NCBI GenBank assembly: GCA_965279285.1
Contig: OZ257148.1
Span: forward strand, 1 to 64,000
DNA length: 64,000 nt
Direction of reading: 5' to 3'
DNA from: G965279335 sp965279285
GTDB lineage: Bacteria; Pseudomonadota; Gammaproteobacteria; DSM-16500
Shown piece by piece: positions 27,031-35,981 of the stretch. Under the pieces are notes generated by a model. The model did no database searches. It was not told where the DNA came from and saw nothing but the letters and a program-made list of their open reading frames with translations. Each line of letters begins with the position of its first letter. Position 1 is the stretch's first letter. A program made the position numbers and the translations under genes.

Positions 27031-27540
27031 GTGACCGAAAATGCTGATGACTATATTACAGTAGGAAAAATAGGCGCATCTTACGGTGTAAAAGGCTGGG
27101 TAAAAATACATTCTTTTACTGAACCTGTGACCAATATTATTGAATATAGTCCATGGTATTTAAAAGAGGGTCAAGACTGGAAACTGACCCAGATTGTTGA
27201 CGGTCGTGCTCATGGCAAAGGTCTGATTGCCAAGTTTACCGGTTATGATAGCCCAGAGCAGGCAGCTGCATTAACAGGAAAAGTGATTGCAATTAAGCGA
27301 TTACAGCTACCTTCGTTAGAAAAAAACGAATTCTACTGGAGTGATTTGGAAGGCTTAACAGTAATCAACCAAGACGAAAAAACATTAGGAACGGTGGCCT
27401 ATATCCTCGAAACAGGCGCAAATGACGTGCTTGTTGTAAAGAGTGACAAAGAACATGCCATACCCTATTTACCGGGTAGTGTCGTGTTATCCGTCGATTT
27501 GGTAAAGCGTGAAATACGCGTACAATGGGATTTGATTTAA
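27031..27540 (+). CDS. rimM: 16S rRNA processing protein RimM
   Basis: Maturation factor for the 30S head domain that binds S19. The GTG at 27031 (TENADDYITVGKIGASYGVKGWVKI) is chosen with AAAGG at 27016-27020. This gives 169 aa, the usual length. An ATG at 26980 overlapping rpsP would add a non-conserved leader. The RimM N-domain (GKIGASYGVKGWVKIHSFTEP) and PRC-barrel (FYWSDLEGLTVIN ... DVLVVKSDKEHAIPYLPG) are both present. Its stop directly abuts the trmD GTG. Confidence 0.95.
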   Translation: MTENADDYITVGKIGASYGVKGWVKIHSFTEPVTNIIEYSPWYLKEGQDWKLTQIVDGRAHGKGLIAKFTGYDSPEQAAALTGKVIAIKRLQLPSLEKNEFYWSDLEGLTVINQDEKTLGTVAYILETGANDVLVVKSDKEHAIPYLPGSVVLSVDLVKREIRVQWDLI

Positions 27541-28287
27541 GTGTGGTTTGGCGTTATTAGTCTATTTCCAGAAATGTTAGCCACATTGGAATATGGCATT
27601 ACAGGCCGCGCATTAAAAAGTAATTTAATTGCGATAGAGTGTTGGAATCCGCGCGATTATGCACAAAACAAGCACCGCAATGTAGATGATAGCCCTTATG
27701 GCGGAGGGCCGGGGATGGTCATGATGGCACAGCCTTTACAAGCTGCCATTTTAGCCGCTAAACAAGCAGCTAAATTACCACCCACGGTGATACACCTTTC
27801 CCCACAGGGGAAACGCTTTGACCAGTCAGCGGCAGTTAAACTACTGGAAAAGCAAAGTGTCATCTTGATTGCTGGTCGATATGAAGGAATAGATGAACGT
27901 TTACTTCAATTGGAAGTAGACGAAGAGTGGTCACTGGGCGATTTTGTTTTATCAGGCGGTGAGCTAGCAGCCATGACCATGATTGATGTAATCACCCGTC
28001 TGATACCAGGGGCACTGGGACATGAGGATTCCGTTGCTCAAGACTCCATAACATCGGGGCTATTAAAATATCCTCAATATACACGTCCGGAAAATTTTGC
28101 AGGATTAGCTGTACCCGATGTGTTAGTAAGCGGAAATCATCAAGCTATACAGCGATGGCGTCTAAAAGAATCGCTGGGAAAAACCTGGCTAAAACGTCCA
28201 GACTTATTAGCAAAAATGAATTTAACTCAACTTCAGCTAGATTTATTAGCGGAGTTTATAGCGGAACATAAAAGTAAAATCGACTGA
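27541..28287 (+). CDS. trmD: tRNA (guanine-N1)-methyltransferase TrmD
   Basis: SPOUT-class enzyme that makes m1G37 in tRNAs to prevent +1 frameshifting. 248 aa starting at a GTG immediately after the rimM stop, so translation is probably coupled. Motifs: FGVISLFPEMLATLEYGITGRAL; RNVDDSPYGGGPGMVMMAQPL; the SAM trefoil knot LIAGRYEGIDERL and WSLGDFVLSGGELAAM; and the catalytic Asp region VAQDSITSGLLKYPQYTRPE. Confidence 0.97.
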   Translation: MWFGVISLFPEMLATLEYGITGRALKSNLIAIECWNPRDYAQNKHRNVDDSPYGGGPGMVMMAQPLQAAILAAKQAAKLPPTVIHLSPQGKRFDQSAAVKLLEKQSVILIAGRYEGIDERLLQLEVDEEWSLGDFVLSGGELAAMTMIDVITRLIPGALGHEDSVAQDSITSGLLKYPQYTRPENFAGLAVPDVLVSGNHQAIQRWRLKESLGKTWLKRPDLLAKMNLTQLQLDLLAEFIAEHKSKID

Positions 28288-28298
28288 GGAAAGTAACC

Positions 28299-28712
28299 AT
28301 GAATATTATTGAAACTCTTGAAGCTGAAATGCAAGCGGGCAAAACCATTCCTAACTTCGCACCTGGCGACACTGTTGTTGTACAAGTTAAAGTAAAAGAA
28401 GGTGAGCGTATTCGTCTTCAGTCTTACGAAGGTGTTGTTATTGCTAAACGTAATCGTGGATTAAACTCTGCATTTACTGTACGTAAAATTTCTCATGGTG
28501 TAGGCGTAGAGCGCGTATTCCAAACATATAGCCCAACGGTTGATAGCATTGATATTAAACGTCGTGGCGATGTTCGTCGGGCAAAACTGTATTACATGCG
28601 TGAATTAAGTGGTAAAGCAGCACGTATTAGAGAAAAATTAACAATTAAAGCACCAAAAACAGCGGCTATTACTGATACCACAGCTCAAGAAGATTCATCT
28701 TCAGCTGAATAA
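28299..28712 (+). CDS. rplS: 50S ribosomal protein L19
   Basis: 137 aa. L19 lies at the subunit interface. The family core is obvious: IPNFAPGDTVVVQVKVKEGERIRLQSYEGVVIAKRNRGLNSAFTVRKIS and RRGDVRRAKLYYMRELSGKAARIREKL. It is about 20 residues longer than the E. coli protein owing to a Thr/Ser/Glu tail (ITDTTAQEDSSSAE). GAGGAAAG lies just upstream. Last gene of the operon. Confidence 0.97.
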   Translation: MNIIETLEAEMQAGKTIPNFAPGDTVVVQVKVKEGERIRLQSYEGVVIAKRNRGLNSAFTVRKISHGVGVERVFQTYSPTVDSIDIKRRGDVRRAKLYYMRELSGKAARIREKLTIKAPKTAAITDTTAQEDSSSAE

Positions 28713-28738
28713 TTAAACATTATTACGCTGAAGAAAAT

Positions 28739-28769
28739 CCCTGTCATGCCAATCATTGGCATGACAGGG
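28739..28769. terminator. Hairpin after rplS
   Basis: A perfect palindrome CCCTGTCATGCC AATCATT GGCATGACAGGG, 26 bases after the rplS stop. The following bases (GTCTCTAAAAC) are not a clear U-tract, so termination efficiency is uncertain. The sequence also resembles a REP-like unit; the hybrid repeat at 24967-25062 contains a similar GGCATGAC half. Confidence 0.55.
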
Positions 28770-28803
28770 GTCTCTAAAACCAAACACCTTTTACGGCTGC
28801 AGT

Positions 28804-29268
28804 ATGCACTCTGTCACCGAAAACATCATCATTCGCCCCGCTACCCTTACCGACCTTGACTCACTTTGTACTTTTGAAAATCAAAGCTTCACCGCTGACA
28901 AAATGTCTCGACAAAGTTTTTATGCTTTATTAAAAAAAAACACTGCAACAATCTTAATTGCTCATGACAACCAAGCTATTGTTGGACTTGCTACTACTTT
29001 ATTCCGCACAAACACAAATAAAGCGCGTCTTTATTCTTTTGCCATTGCTGCTCAGTATCATGGCAGTGGTCTTGCGCATCAGTTACTGACTGAGGTAGAA
29101 AAAAATGCCCGCCAAAGAAACTGTAAAGAATTAATTCTTGAAGTACGTCTCGACAATATTCGCGCCATACAATTTTACAAAAAACATCACTTTGTTTCTT
29201 TTAGCACATTTTTTCAATTTTATGCTGATGGCACTGACGCAATACGAATGAAAAAAACCTTAACTTAA
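28804..29268 (+). CDS. GNAT-family N-acetyltransferase
   Basis: 154 aa with the GNAT fold. The N-terminus IIIRPATLTDLDSLCTFENQSF is typical of RimI-like enzymes. The acetyl-CoA pyrophosphate loop is in AIAAQYHGSGLAHQLLTEVEKNA (Q/R-x-x-G-x-G/A pattern, about residue 85). Motif B is ELILEVRLDNIRAIQFYKKHHFV. RimI (S18/Tsf acetylation) is possible, but the substrate cannot be fixed from sequence. It has its own start near 28804 after the rplS hairpin. Confidence 0.85.
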   Translation: MHSVTENIIIRPATLTDLDSLCTFENQSFTADKMSRQSFYALLKKNTATILIAHDNQAIVGLATTLFRTNTNKARLYSFAIAAQYHGSGLAHQLLTEVEKNARQRNCKELILEVRLDNIRAIQFYKKHHFVSFSTFFQFYADGTDAIRMKKTLT

Positions 29269-29287
29269 ACTCAGCAGTTGCAGTAGA

Positions 29288-29428
29288 ATGACTATTGCCC
29301 AGTAAGCTAAGTTTGGTGGGCACGCTGCGCTTTGCCCACCCTACATTTTTTATAATTTATTTTTGTAATTTTTTGTAGGGTGGGCAAAGCGCAGCGTGCC
29401 CACCAACCTTGACTGTTGAATAGCTACA
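29288..29428. repeat. Palindromic repeat, copy E
   Basis: Paired cores at 29315-29344 and 29375-29404, with a T/A-rich spacer of 30 bases. The right outer arm (CTTGACTGTTGAATAGCTACA) is intact. The left arm (TGACTATTGCCCAGTAAG) has diverged. It lies between the GNAT gene and the cinA-like gene, close to the start of the latter. Confidence 0.88.
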
Positions 29429-29455
29429 TCGCCCAACTTTATAGAGCTATCACTA

Positions 29456-30598
29456 ATGAAACTACGTGAAAAAAAATCTACTTTTAAAGTTGCACTACTC
29501 GCCACCGGCGATGAAATTTGTAATGGCGATATTTTAAATTCTAATTCCCAAGAAATTGCCTTACGCCTCAACAACCAAGGTATTCATGTTGGAATGCACG
29601 CTGCTGCTGCCGATAATATTACTGACATTGAAAATACTATTTTATTTTTACTGCAAGACCATCAAGCCCTAATCATCACCGGCGGATTAGGCCCCACTTC
29701 AGATGATTTAACTCGTTATGCACTCAGCAAAGCACTTGAATTACCTTTAATTTTTGATGAGCCCACCTGGGACACTATCGTTACACGCTTAAAACAATTT
29801 GGCTACACACATCCACCTGAATCCAATCGTCAACAAGCATTATTTCCGCAAGGCGCAGCGATTATTCCCAATCCCAATGGCACCGCGCTCGGCTGTCTAA
29901 TTGAAAAAAACCAACAACTTATTTTTATGCTACCTGGTCCACCGCATGAATGTTTACCCATGATTGATCAAATCGTCATAACAAAGTTAATTAAAAATGA
30001 TTTTCAACAAATTGTTTTTCATAAAAGTTGGTTGTTATTTGGCGTCGGCGAAGGACAAATTGCCGAAACACTGGATGCAATTGCAAAACCTTACAACTGC
30101 ATCACGGGTTATCGTATTTGTTATCCTTACATAGAATTTAAAATTCATTCCAACAATAAAAATGATTTTAACGCACTATCACAAGAGATAGAGGAAGCTG
30201 TTACACCTTATTTAATTAGCCTCGGGAAAGAAACAGCAACAACAATATTAAAAAAACAACTTGAAACACTCAACTATAAAATTCAAATCTGTGATCATAC
30301 AACCGGTGGATTATTAGAATCACTGATCAGAACACCAAAAAATACCGCACGGTTATTGTTTACTGAAACAACGCTATTTTCAGCTGAATTACCTGGAATA
30401 ACAATCGCGGGTTTGACAGAGCTTTGGCAACAAGAAGTCAACTGTAAGACAACGTTAATTCAGTTACATTATTCTTTACACGGACAACAAAAAACAATTT
30501 CTATTCTTGCGCCGTATCGAGGTGAGCGAGTAAAACAATATGCTGCAGAATGGGTAAGCTATCAGATAAGTGAATTACTAAAAAATGTAACTATTTAG
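29456..30598 (+). CDS. CinA-like protein (MoaB/Mog domain, YfaY type)
   Basis: 380 aa. The N-terminal MoCF-binding domain starts KVALLATGDEICNGDILNSNSQEIALRL, with TGGLGPTSDDLTRYALSKALELP and FMLPGPPHECLPMID. Relatives cleave ADP-ribose or act in pyridine-nucleotide recycling. The C-terminal half is weakly similar to a CinA C-terminal domain and may lack deamidase activity. The final codons (AAT GTA ACT ATT TAG) are the first bases of palindromic repeat copy F. The natural C-terminus has therefore been rewritten by the repeat, which supplies the last residues and the stop. Confidence 0.85.
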   Translation: MKLREKKSTFKVALLATGDEICNGDILNSNSQEIALRLNNQGIHVGMHAAAADNITDIENTILFLLQDHQALIITGGLGPTSDDLTRYALSKALELPLIFDEPTWDTIVTRLKQFGYTHPPESNRQQALFPQGAAIIPNPNGTALGCLIEKNQQLIFMLPGPPHECLPMIDQIVITKLIKNDFQQIVFHKSWLLFGVGEGQIAETLDAIAKPYNCITGYRICYPYIEFKIHSNNKNDFNALSQEIEEAVTPYLISLGKETATTILKKQLETLNYKIQICDHTTGGLLESLIRTPKNTARLLFTETTLFSAELPGITIAGLTELWQQEVNCKTTLIQLHYSLHGQQKTISILAPYRGERVKQYAAEWVSYQISELLKNVTI

Positions 30599-30636
30599 CA
30601 GAGATTGGTGGGCACGCTGCGCTTTGCCCACCCTAC
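30586..30636. repeat. Palindromic repeat, copy F (left half), overlapping a stop codon
   Basis: Outer arm TGTAACTATTTAGCAG starts inside the cinA-like gene, and its TAG (30596-30598) is that gene's stop. One core follows at 30607-30636. The right half is missing. It also lies just before the 3' end of the convergent RMD1-like gene. Confidence 0.88.
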
Positions 30637-30640
30637 AAAA

Positions 30641-31474
30641 CTACAAAACCCACTTCACTCCCATATCAATCATATTTAATATTATTTCAATTAAAATAAG
30701 CAATATAATTACCATCTCTAACATACTCGAATGTCGATGTTGTAATTGCGTATTTAAAATATCAAATAATTCTTGTAACACATCTAATTTTTGATTTAAT
30801 GCTAGCGCACGTGTTGGAATATCCAAAAACTTCTTCGTCATAATATAAAATGGCTCGAGATTAGGATTACGCCAAAAAAATTCGGGGGTATCTAAGAATT
30901 CACTATTTAAATTAATCGAGCTGCGCGATAAAAAAATTTCTCCCATGCGCTTAAACGTAGCACGTCTGGAAAGTGAAATAACGCCATGTGTTGCGATTTC
31001 ATCAGGCAAATAACTATTGTTTTTAATCACTTCTTGAATCGAATCTTCAAAAGCTTCTAACTTTATTGACTGCGCTAAACCATAAGAAATAGCTAATTTA
31101 ATTTGTGGATTATCAGAGTCCAGTGTAATGACATCAACACGAAAACGCTCATGAGTATCGATGGTCGTCTCTTCACCAAAGCAATAGCAAAAATGATCGG
31201 TTTCAATAACAGGCAGCGAGCCCGTTGCATGTACTTGAATACGTTCAATTAATTGGTGTTCTTGACGCTTACTTAAACCCCACGTCACACAACAACCATA
31301 ACTAAAAAAGAATAAATCAGCCGATTTTTTTACGCTAGTCACATACAAAACATCACGTGAAAGTCGGGTAGTATAGTTTTTGCGCTTATATAGACTAGCA
31401 AGCGCTGGAAGGTCATAGCTTCGAGCTGTACAAAAAGAGACGCATCGCATGAAAGAACGTGCTGTAGTAGCCAT
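30641..31474 (-). CDS. RMD1/DUF155 family protein
   Basis: 277 aa from the ATG at 31474, chosen because the first 17 codons of the longer frame are not family-like. DUF155 features: FFFSYGCCVTWGLSKRQEHQLIERI, then a predicted helical region (YGLAQSIKLEAFEDSIQEVI), and a C-terminal transmembrane anchor (MLEMVIILLILIEIILNMI). Eukaryotic relatives (yeast Rmd1, Rmd8, human RMND1) are organelle membrane proteins. The bacterial function is unknown. The protein is probably tail-anchored in the inner membrane. Confidence 0.8.
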   Translation of the reverse strand: MATTARSFMRCVSFCTARSYDLPALASLYKRKNYTTRLSRDVLYVTSVKKSADLFFFSYGCCVTWGLSKRQEHQLIERIQVHATGSLPVIETDHFCYCFGEETTIDTHERFRVDVITLDSDNPQIKLAISYGLAQSIKLEAFEDSIQEVIKNNSYLPDEIATHGVISLSRRATFKRMGEIFLSRSSINLNSEFLDTPEFFWRNPNLEPFYIMTKKFLDIPTRALALNQKLDVLQELFDILNTQLQHRHSSMLEMVIILLILIEIILNMIDMGVKWVL

Positions 31475-31748
31475 GCACAATGAACCTTGAGGGTAATAGT
31501 TTGATTCTAGTAGAATTCTTGCCACAGGGCAAGGTAAGTCCGACGATTGCCCCCAAAGTTTGGCGCCATGGTCTTATCCTAGACAGGAAAATAATCCCAT
31601 TTTTTATGCTCTTTTCCTGTACTTTTTACCCCGGTTTTAATACCATACAGCCATTAATTTTACATATCCTAGATAACATTTGTAAAACCCCGCCAGGGAG
31701 TGGGCTAGTCTATAAAATAGCAAAACTAACTCAAAAAGAGGTGTATAT

Positions 31749-33713
31749 ATGTCTAATGGTCCTAACTCTCCAGCAGCAGCTTACCAAAGCGTCCCACAAA
31801 GTGAAAATGACGCTACAAATCATAATTCTGGGGATCTTAATAGTATTAATCCTTTCAGCAGAAAAATGCAAATCGTATATGACGAACTTGAGCGCGATCA
31901 TAATGAATATTATGAGCTTTGGTATCAAAATATGGCATTTAATCAGTCAAAAAATAACAATAGCAATGACCAACCAGCAGCAGTTGAACTACAACCACTC
32001 ACTACAAATGACACTAACTCATCCACACTTCTCCCTATTCCATCATTACCAGGGAGTGTTCTAGATGAAAAATACACTACAACACCTCCTTTAGCTGATC
32101 AAAAAGATGATTCAAACCTTTCTGCAAGCACTTCAGCCACGATAACAAAAAAAACTCATGCTACACAGACTAATACAATTATTGCACTTGACGCCGAACA
32201 ATTAGTACGCAAAAGACAACTTGAACAAAACCAAGAAATACAAGAACTTGTAACCTATTTAACTACACTTGAAGAACAACACGCCGAATTTGAAAAAGAT
32301 AAAAAGAAAAAACTAGCTGAAGCTCTTCTCAGTGGCCCAGGCGCAATCAATACCATCAAAAGACAACAAGGCAAAGTTATACCAACTACACTGACTGCCG
32401 CAGAATTAACGGGGACATTTGGTTTTGTTACAAACATTATCATTCTATCAGCTAAAGTTGCCACTGATGTTATAAAAGCCATGGGAGCCGGTTTTGGAAT
32501 TTTCTTTGGTATTGTTGCATCGCCGCTCGCATTAGGCGCTATGGCGGGCTGGATTACGTTAGATACCTATGGTATTTGGGCCGATCCAAAAAAACAACAA
32601 CGAAAATCTCGCTATAGCGCTAACGTTGCTACCTTAGGCTTACTCGCAGTTGCTATCAGCATTATTATGGGGGCGATTATTGCGCCTATATTTACGATTC
32701 CTTTAATATTTATAGCAATGACATCGATAGGATATGCTAAAGAAAAGTATATTTTGCGCAATACAGAAGCTGAAATAAAAGCTGAGCAGGACAAGTTAGA
32801 CACAAAAAAAGGCGAATTATCTCAAGCAATCGAAGACTGGCTAGGTACACAGACTGATAAAGAAGACATACTTGATTGCGCCACTAAAGAAGATATTTAT
32901 AATGCAATAAAAAAACACACTCCACCAATAAAGACGCTGCCTCAATTCATCGATGATGAAAAAAAGAATGATTTCGCATTAAATAAGCATAAAGCTTTGT
33001 GTCTTTCTAACCCCAAAATTAAACGACTAGCTATGCAAGTTAATGCCAGTAGTCTTCATTTAGAAAGGTTACAATTAGCAGTCAGTCATTCAAACCAAGA
33101 ACAAATGATTCGCAGAGCATTTTTAGTCAGCTCTGCTTTTCTTTTTGTTGGAGCAATTATTTTCCCTCCTTTCTCCATCGTAGGTGCGGTGGGTATTTTA
33201 ATCACTGTTATAGCTAATACAGTATTAACTAATAAACGTAAAGACGCTCAATTAGAGCTCAACAAGAGGCATGAGGCTAACAATAATTCTTCAGAAGAAG
33301 AATCGCGTATAATGACAACGAGTTTTCAACAAGTACTAGAAAATCATAGAGAAAATTCTCGCCTTATGAAGACAATGATGGTTAACAAATATAATCTTAA
33401 CAGACAGCTGATGATGGACCAACCAAGGAGCACTGCGGCTATAATGGCAAGCCTGCCTCGAGCAGCAGGCCCAGCACCTAGCATGCAAGCATCTTACTTA
33501 CCTCCTTTACTTGCAGCAGTTCCTTTTCCTAGCTCTTTTCCTGCAACAAGCACAGCCATGCCATCTTTAGCCGCACTTCCCCCACCCCTTGGAAGTATGC
33601 ACGGGTTATACCAACCACCAACTACTCCAGCAAACACAGCTGACAACGCTGCTGCAAGCACAAACTTAGGTAATGATGAAAACAGAGCTACACTAATCAT
33701 TGCATCAGCCTAA
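31749..33713 (+). CDS. Multi-pass membrane protein of unknown function, effector-like
   Basis: 654 aa, no family recognised. A polar Asn/Ser/Thr-rich N-terminal third (1-150) is followed by a coiled coil (LEQNQEIQELVTYLTTLEEQ). A first hydrophobic pair is seen around LTGTFGFVTNIIILSAKVAT and AMGAGFGIFFGIVASPLALG, and a second around LLAVAISIIMGAIIAPIFTI. A soluble helical part follows, then a third hairpin (AFLFVGAIIFPPFSIVGAVG). The tail (about 555-654) is Pro/Ala/Ser/Met-rich and low in complexity. The long disordered termini around paired membrane hairpins resemble vacuole-inserted type IV effectors, but this is inference. A good terminator follows. Confidence 0.6.
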   Translation: MSNGPNSPAAAYQSVPQSENDATNHNSGDLNSINPFSRKMQIVYDELERDHNEYYELWYQNMAFNQSKNNNSNDQPAAVELQPLTTNDTNSSTLLPIPSLPGSVLDEKYTTTPPLADQKDDSNLSASTSATITKKTHATQTNTIIALDAEQLVRKRQLEQNQEIQELVTYLTTLEEQHAEFEKDKKKKLAEALLSGPGAINTIKRQQGKVIPTTLTAAELTGTFGFVTNIIILSAKVATDVIKAMGAGFGIFFGIVASPLALGAMAGWITLDTYGIWADPKKQQRKSRYSANVATLGLLAVAISIIMGAIIAPIFTIPLIFIAMTSIGYAKEKYILRNTEAEIKAEQDKLDTKKGELSQAIEDWLGTQTDKEDILDCATKEDIYNAIKKHTPPIKTLPQFIDDEKKNDFALNKHKALCLSNPKIKRLAMQVNASSLHLERLQLAVSHSNQEQMIRRAFLVSSAFLFVGAIIFPPFSIVGAVGILITVIANTVLTNKRKDAQLELNKRHEANNNSSEEESRIMTTSFQQVLENHRENSRLMKTMMVNKYNLNRQLMMDQPRSTAAIMASLPRAAGPAPSMQASYLPPLLAAVPFPSSFPATSTAMPSLAALPPPLGSMHGLYQPPTTPANTADNAAASTNLGNDENRATLIIASA

Positions 33714-33730
33714 CTCAGCGCCTAATCCCT

Positions 33731-33764
33731 CCCGGACTACATTATTGAGTCCGGGATAATTTTT
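33731..33764 (+). terminator. Intrinsic terminator
   Basis: Stem CCCGGACT / AGTCCGGG (33731-33738 and 33748-33755) with a 9-base loop, followed by ATAATTTTTA, 17 bases after the membrane-protein stop. Confidence 0.75.
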
Positions 33765-33865
33765 AAAACCACCAGACACTCAACCCCATCTCTTCTCCCA
33801 CTAGATCCTTGACTCTCGCTCAATATCTGTCATAGTTAATCTTCATTTGCTGATATATATTCCCC

Positions 33866-35326
33866 ATGCATAGTATAGTTGTAGTCAATAAGCCTAAAGA
33901 TTGGAATCTCCACATTCCAGACGTTGAAGTCGTCTCAGCAAAAGCCTATTTGACTGACTGTCGTTATTCTGAAATTCGCAATGCGCGTATTTATAACCTA
34001 TGCCAATCTTATCGCTATCAAGGGATGGGATACTATGTATCATTGCTTGCTGAAGCACGAGGACACCGAAGTTTTCCTAACATCACAACAATCCAAGACC
34101 TTAAATCAGCGTCTATTATTCGAATTATCTCTGATGAATTAGATCAATTAATTCAACGCAGTTTTGGTCGCTTAAAATCGGCTCGCTTTGTATTAAATAT
34201 TTATTTTGGCACCAACCCTGCTAAACAATATGAAAACTTAAGTAAGCAACTTTATAATTTATTTCAAGCACCGCTCCTACGAACCTTATTTGTCTTTGAT
34301 GATGGCAAATGGCATTTACAGAATATTTCTGCTTTACCCATTAATCAAATTCCAGATAATCATAAACCCTTAGTGTTGGAATATGCGCGCGGATATTTTT
34401 CTCGCAAACGTATCCGCTCAAAAAGTGTGGCTCGAGCAACGTATGATTTAGCTATTTTGCTTAACCCTGATGAAAAATCACCACCTTCCGATAAAAAAGC
34501 CATTAAGTATTTTATCGATGCCGCTGAAGATCATGGTTTACGGGCAAAAATTATTACTAAAAATGATTATAGCCGCATCCCAGAATTTGATGCTTTATTC
34601 ATCCGCGAAACTACTGCAATGAATCATCACACTTATCGTTTTGCGCGCCGAGCATCAGCAGAAAACTTAGTCGTGTTAGATGATCCAGCATCCATTGTAA
34701 AATGCACCAACAAAGTTTATATGGCTGAATTATTAAAAAAAGCCAATATTGCCATTCCAAAAACGGTAATCGTTCATAAAGGCAATACGGACGAGCTCAT
34801 TAATTTACTTGGTTTACCCTGTGTGTTAAAACAACCTGATGGTTCGTTTTCCAATGGCATTGTTAAAATCAGTGATTGCATTACTTTAGAAGATGAATTA
34901 CAGCATTTATTTAATCAATCCGATTTAATTATTGCCCAAGAATTTGTTCCTACTGATTTTGATTGGCGCATAGGTATTTTAAACAAGCAACCGCTGTATG
35001 CCTGTAAATATTTTATGGCAAAAGACCATTGGCAAATTTATGATTGGCGCTCCGGTCGTCGCGTAAAAGATGGTGATCACGAAACTATTCCAGTTGAAAA
35101 AGTTCCGCCTAAAATCTTAAAAGTGGCTTTACGTGCTGCTGCTTTATTTGGTGATGGATTTTACGGTGTTGATATTAAACAATCAGGCAATCATATTATG
35201 GTTATTGAAGTTAATGATAATCCGAGCATAGAATCCGGTGTTGAAGACATGATCTTAAAAGATAGTTTATATGCTGAAATTATGAAATATTTTGTAAATA
35301 AAATTAAAATGAAAAGGGAAGCGTAA
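33866..35326 (+). CDS. RimK-like ATP-grasp ligase with RLAN N-terminal domain
   Basis: 486 aa. The N-terminal half (VEVVSAKAYLTDCRYSEIRN, AEARGHRSFPNITTIQDL) is the RimK-like ATP-grasp N-terminal (RLAN) domain. The C-terminal half is an ATP-grasp ligase: nucleotide-binding IPKTVIVHKG and CVLKQPDGSFSNGIVKI, then QEFVPTDFDWRIGIL, and the metal-binding end GVDIKQSGNHIMVIEVNDNPSIESG. Relatives join amino acids to proteins or small molecules (RimK adds glutamate to S6). The actual substrate is unknown. It stands alone after a terminator and ends at repeat copy G. Confidence 0.88.
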   Translation: MHSIVVVNKPKDWNLHIPDVEVVSAKAYLTDCRYSEIRNARIYNLCQSYRYQGMGYYVSLLAEARGHRSFPNITTIQDLKSASIIRIISDELDQLIQRSFGRLKSARFVLNIYFGTNPAKQYENLSKQLYNLFQAPLLRTLFVFDDGKWHLQNISALPINQIPDNHKPLVLEYARGYFSRKRIRSKSVARATYDLAILLNPDEKSPPSDKKAIKYFIDAAEDHGLRAKIITKNDYSRIPEFDALFIRETTAMNHHTYRFARRASAENLVVLDDPASIVKCTNKVYMAELLKKANIAIPKTVIVHKGNTDELINLLGLPCVLKQPDGSFSNGIVKISDCITLEDELQHLFNQSDLIIAQEFVPTDFDWRIGILNKQPLYACKYFMAKDHWQIYDWRSGRRVKDGDHETIPVEKVPPKILKVALRAAALFGDGFYGVDIKQSGNHIMVIEVNDNPSIESGVEDMILKDSLYAEIMKYFVNKIKMKREA

Positions 35327-35336
35327 TAAAAAATAT

Positions 35337-35506
35337 TGTAACTATTCAGCAACCAAAACGTTGGTGGGCACGCTGCGCTTTGCCCACCCTACGTTTTTTA
35401 TAATTGCAACCACCGTTTTTCCAATATAATATTAAAGTTGTAGTGCTTTTGTAGGGTGGGCAAAGCGCAGCGTGCCCACCAACGTTTTGGTTGCTGAGTA
35501 GTTACA
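35337..35506. repeat. Palindromic repeat, copy G (best-preserved full element)
   Basis: 170 bases with nearly perfect terminal inverted arms: TGTAACTATTCAGCAACC at the left and its complement, ending GAGTAGTTACA, at the right. Paired cores lie at 35363-35392 and 35451-35480. The spacer is 58 bases. No coding capacity and no clear target-site duplication. It begins ten bases after the RimK-like stop codon and lies between convergent genes. Confidence 0.92.
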
Positions 35507-35521
35507 AAATACCCACAATCT

Positions 35522-35980
35522 TTACTTTCGTCGTTCCCGAAAAAAATCCGTTAACAAGCTCCCACATTCTGCCGCAAGCAAGCCACCACTAAAATTTACC
35601 TTATGATTAAAGTGCTGACTCTCACCCAAATTAAATACACTCACAACAGCGCCTGCTTTCAGATCATAAGCACCAAACACCAGACGTTGCACACGCGCAT
35701 GAATAATGGCACCCATACACATCACACAAGGTTCCAAGGTCACATAAAGCGTAGAATTCACTAGACGATAATTATTTATTTTTTTTGCGCCATCACGCAA
35801 CGCTATTATTTCGGCATGCGCACTCGGATCACAAGCACCAATCGGGCAATTACTTCCTGCACCAATTATCGCATTATTTAACGTTAAAACCGCACCCACA
35901 GGCACTTCTGCATTGTGTTGGGCAGTTTTAGCTAATTGAATAGCATGCTGCATCCAATGTAAATCAACATCATCCCACAT
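35522..35980 (-). CDS. tadA: tRNA-specific adenosine deaminase TadA
   Basis: Converts A34 to inosine in tRNA-Arg(ACG), whose gene is in this window at 1506-1582. 152 aa with the CDA fold: zinc ligand and proton shuttle HAE at residues 55-57 (DPSAHAEIIALRDG), zinc cysteines in PCVMC at 84-88 (TLEPCVMCMGAI), and the substrate region ARVQRLVFGAYDLKAGAV. One base separates its start from the guaA stop, so the two are in one transcript. Confidence 0.95.
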   Translation of the reverse strand: MWDDVDLHWMQHAIQLAKTAQHNAEVPVGAVLTLNNAIIGAGSNCPIGACDPSAHAEIIALRDGAKKINNYRLVNSTLYVTLEPCVMCMGAIIHARVQRLVFGAYDLKAGAVVSVFNLGESQHFNHKVNFSGGLLAAECGSLLTDFFRERRK

Positions 35981-35981
35981 C

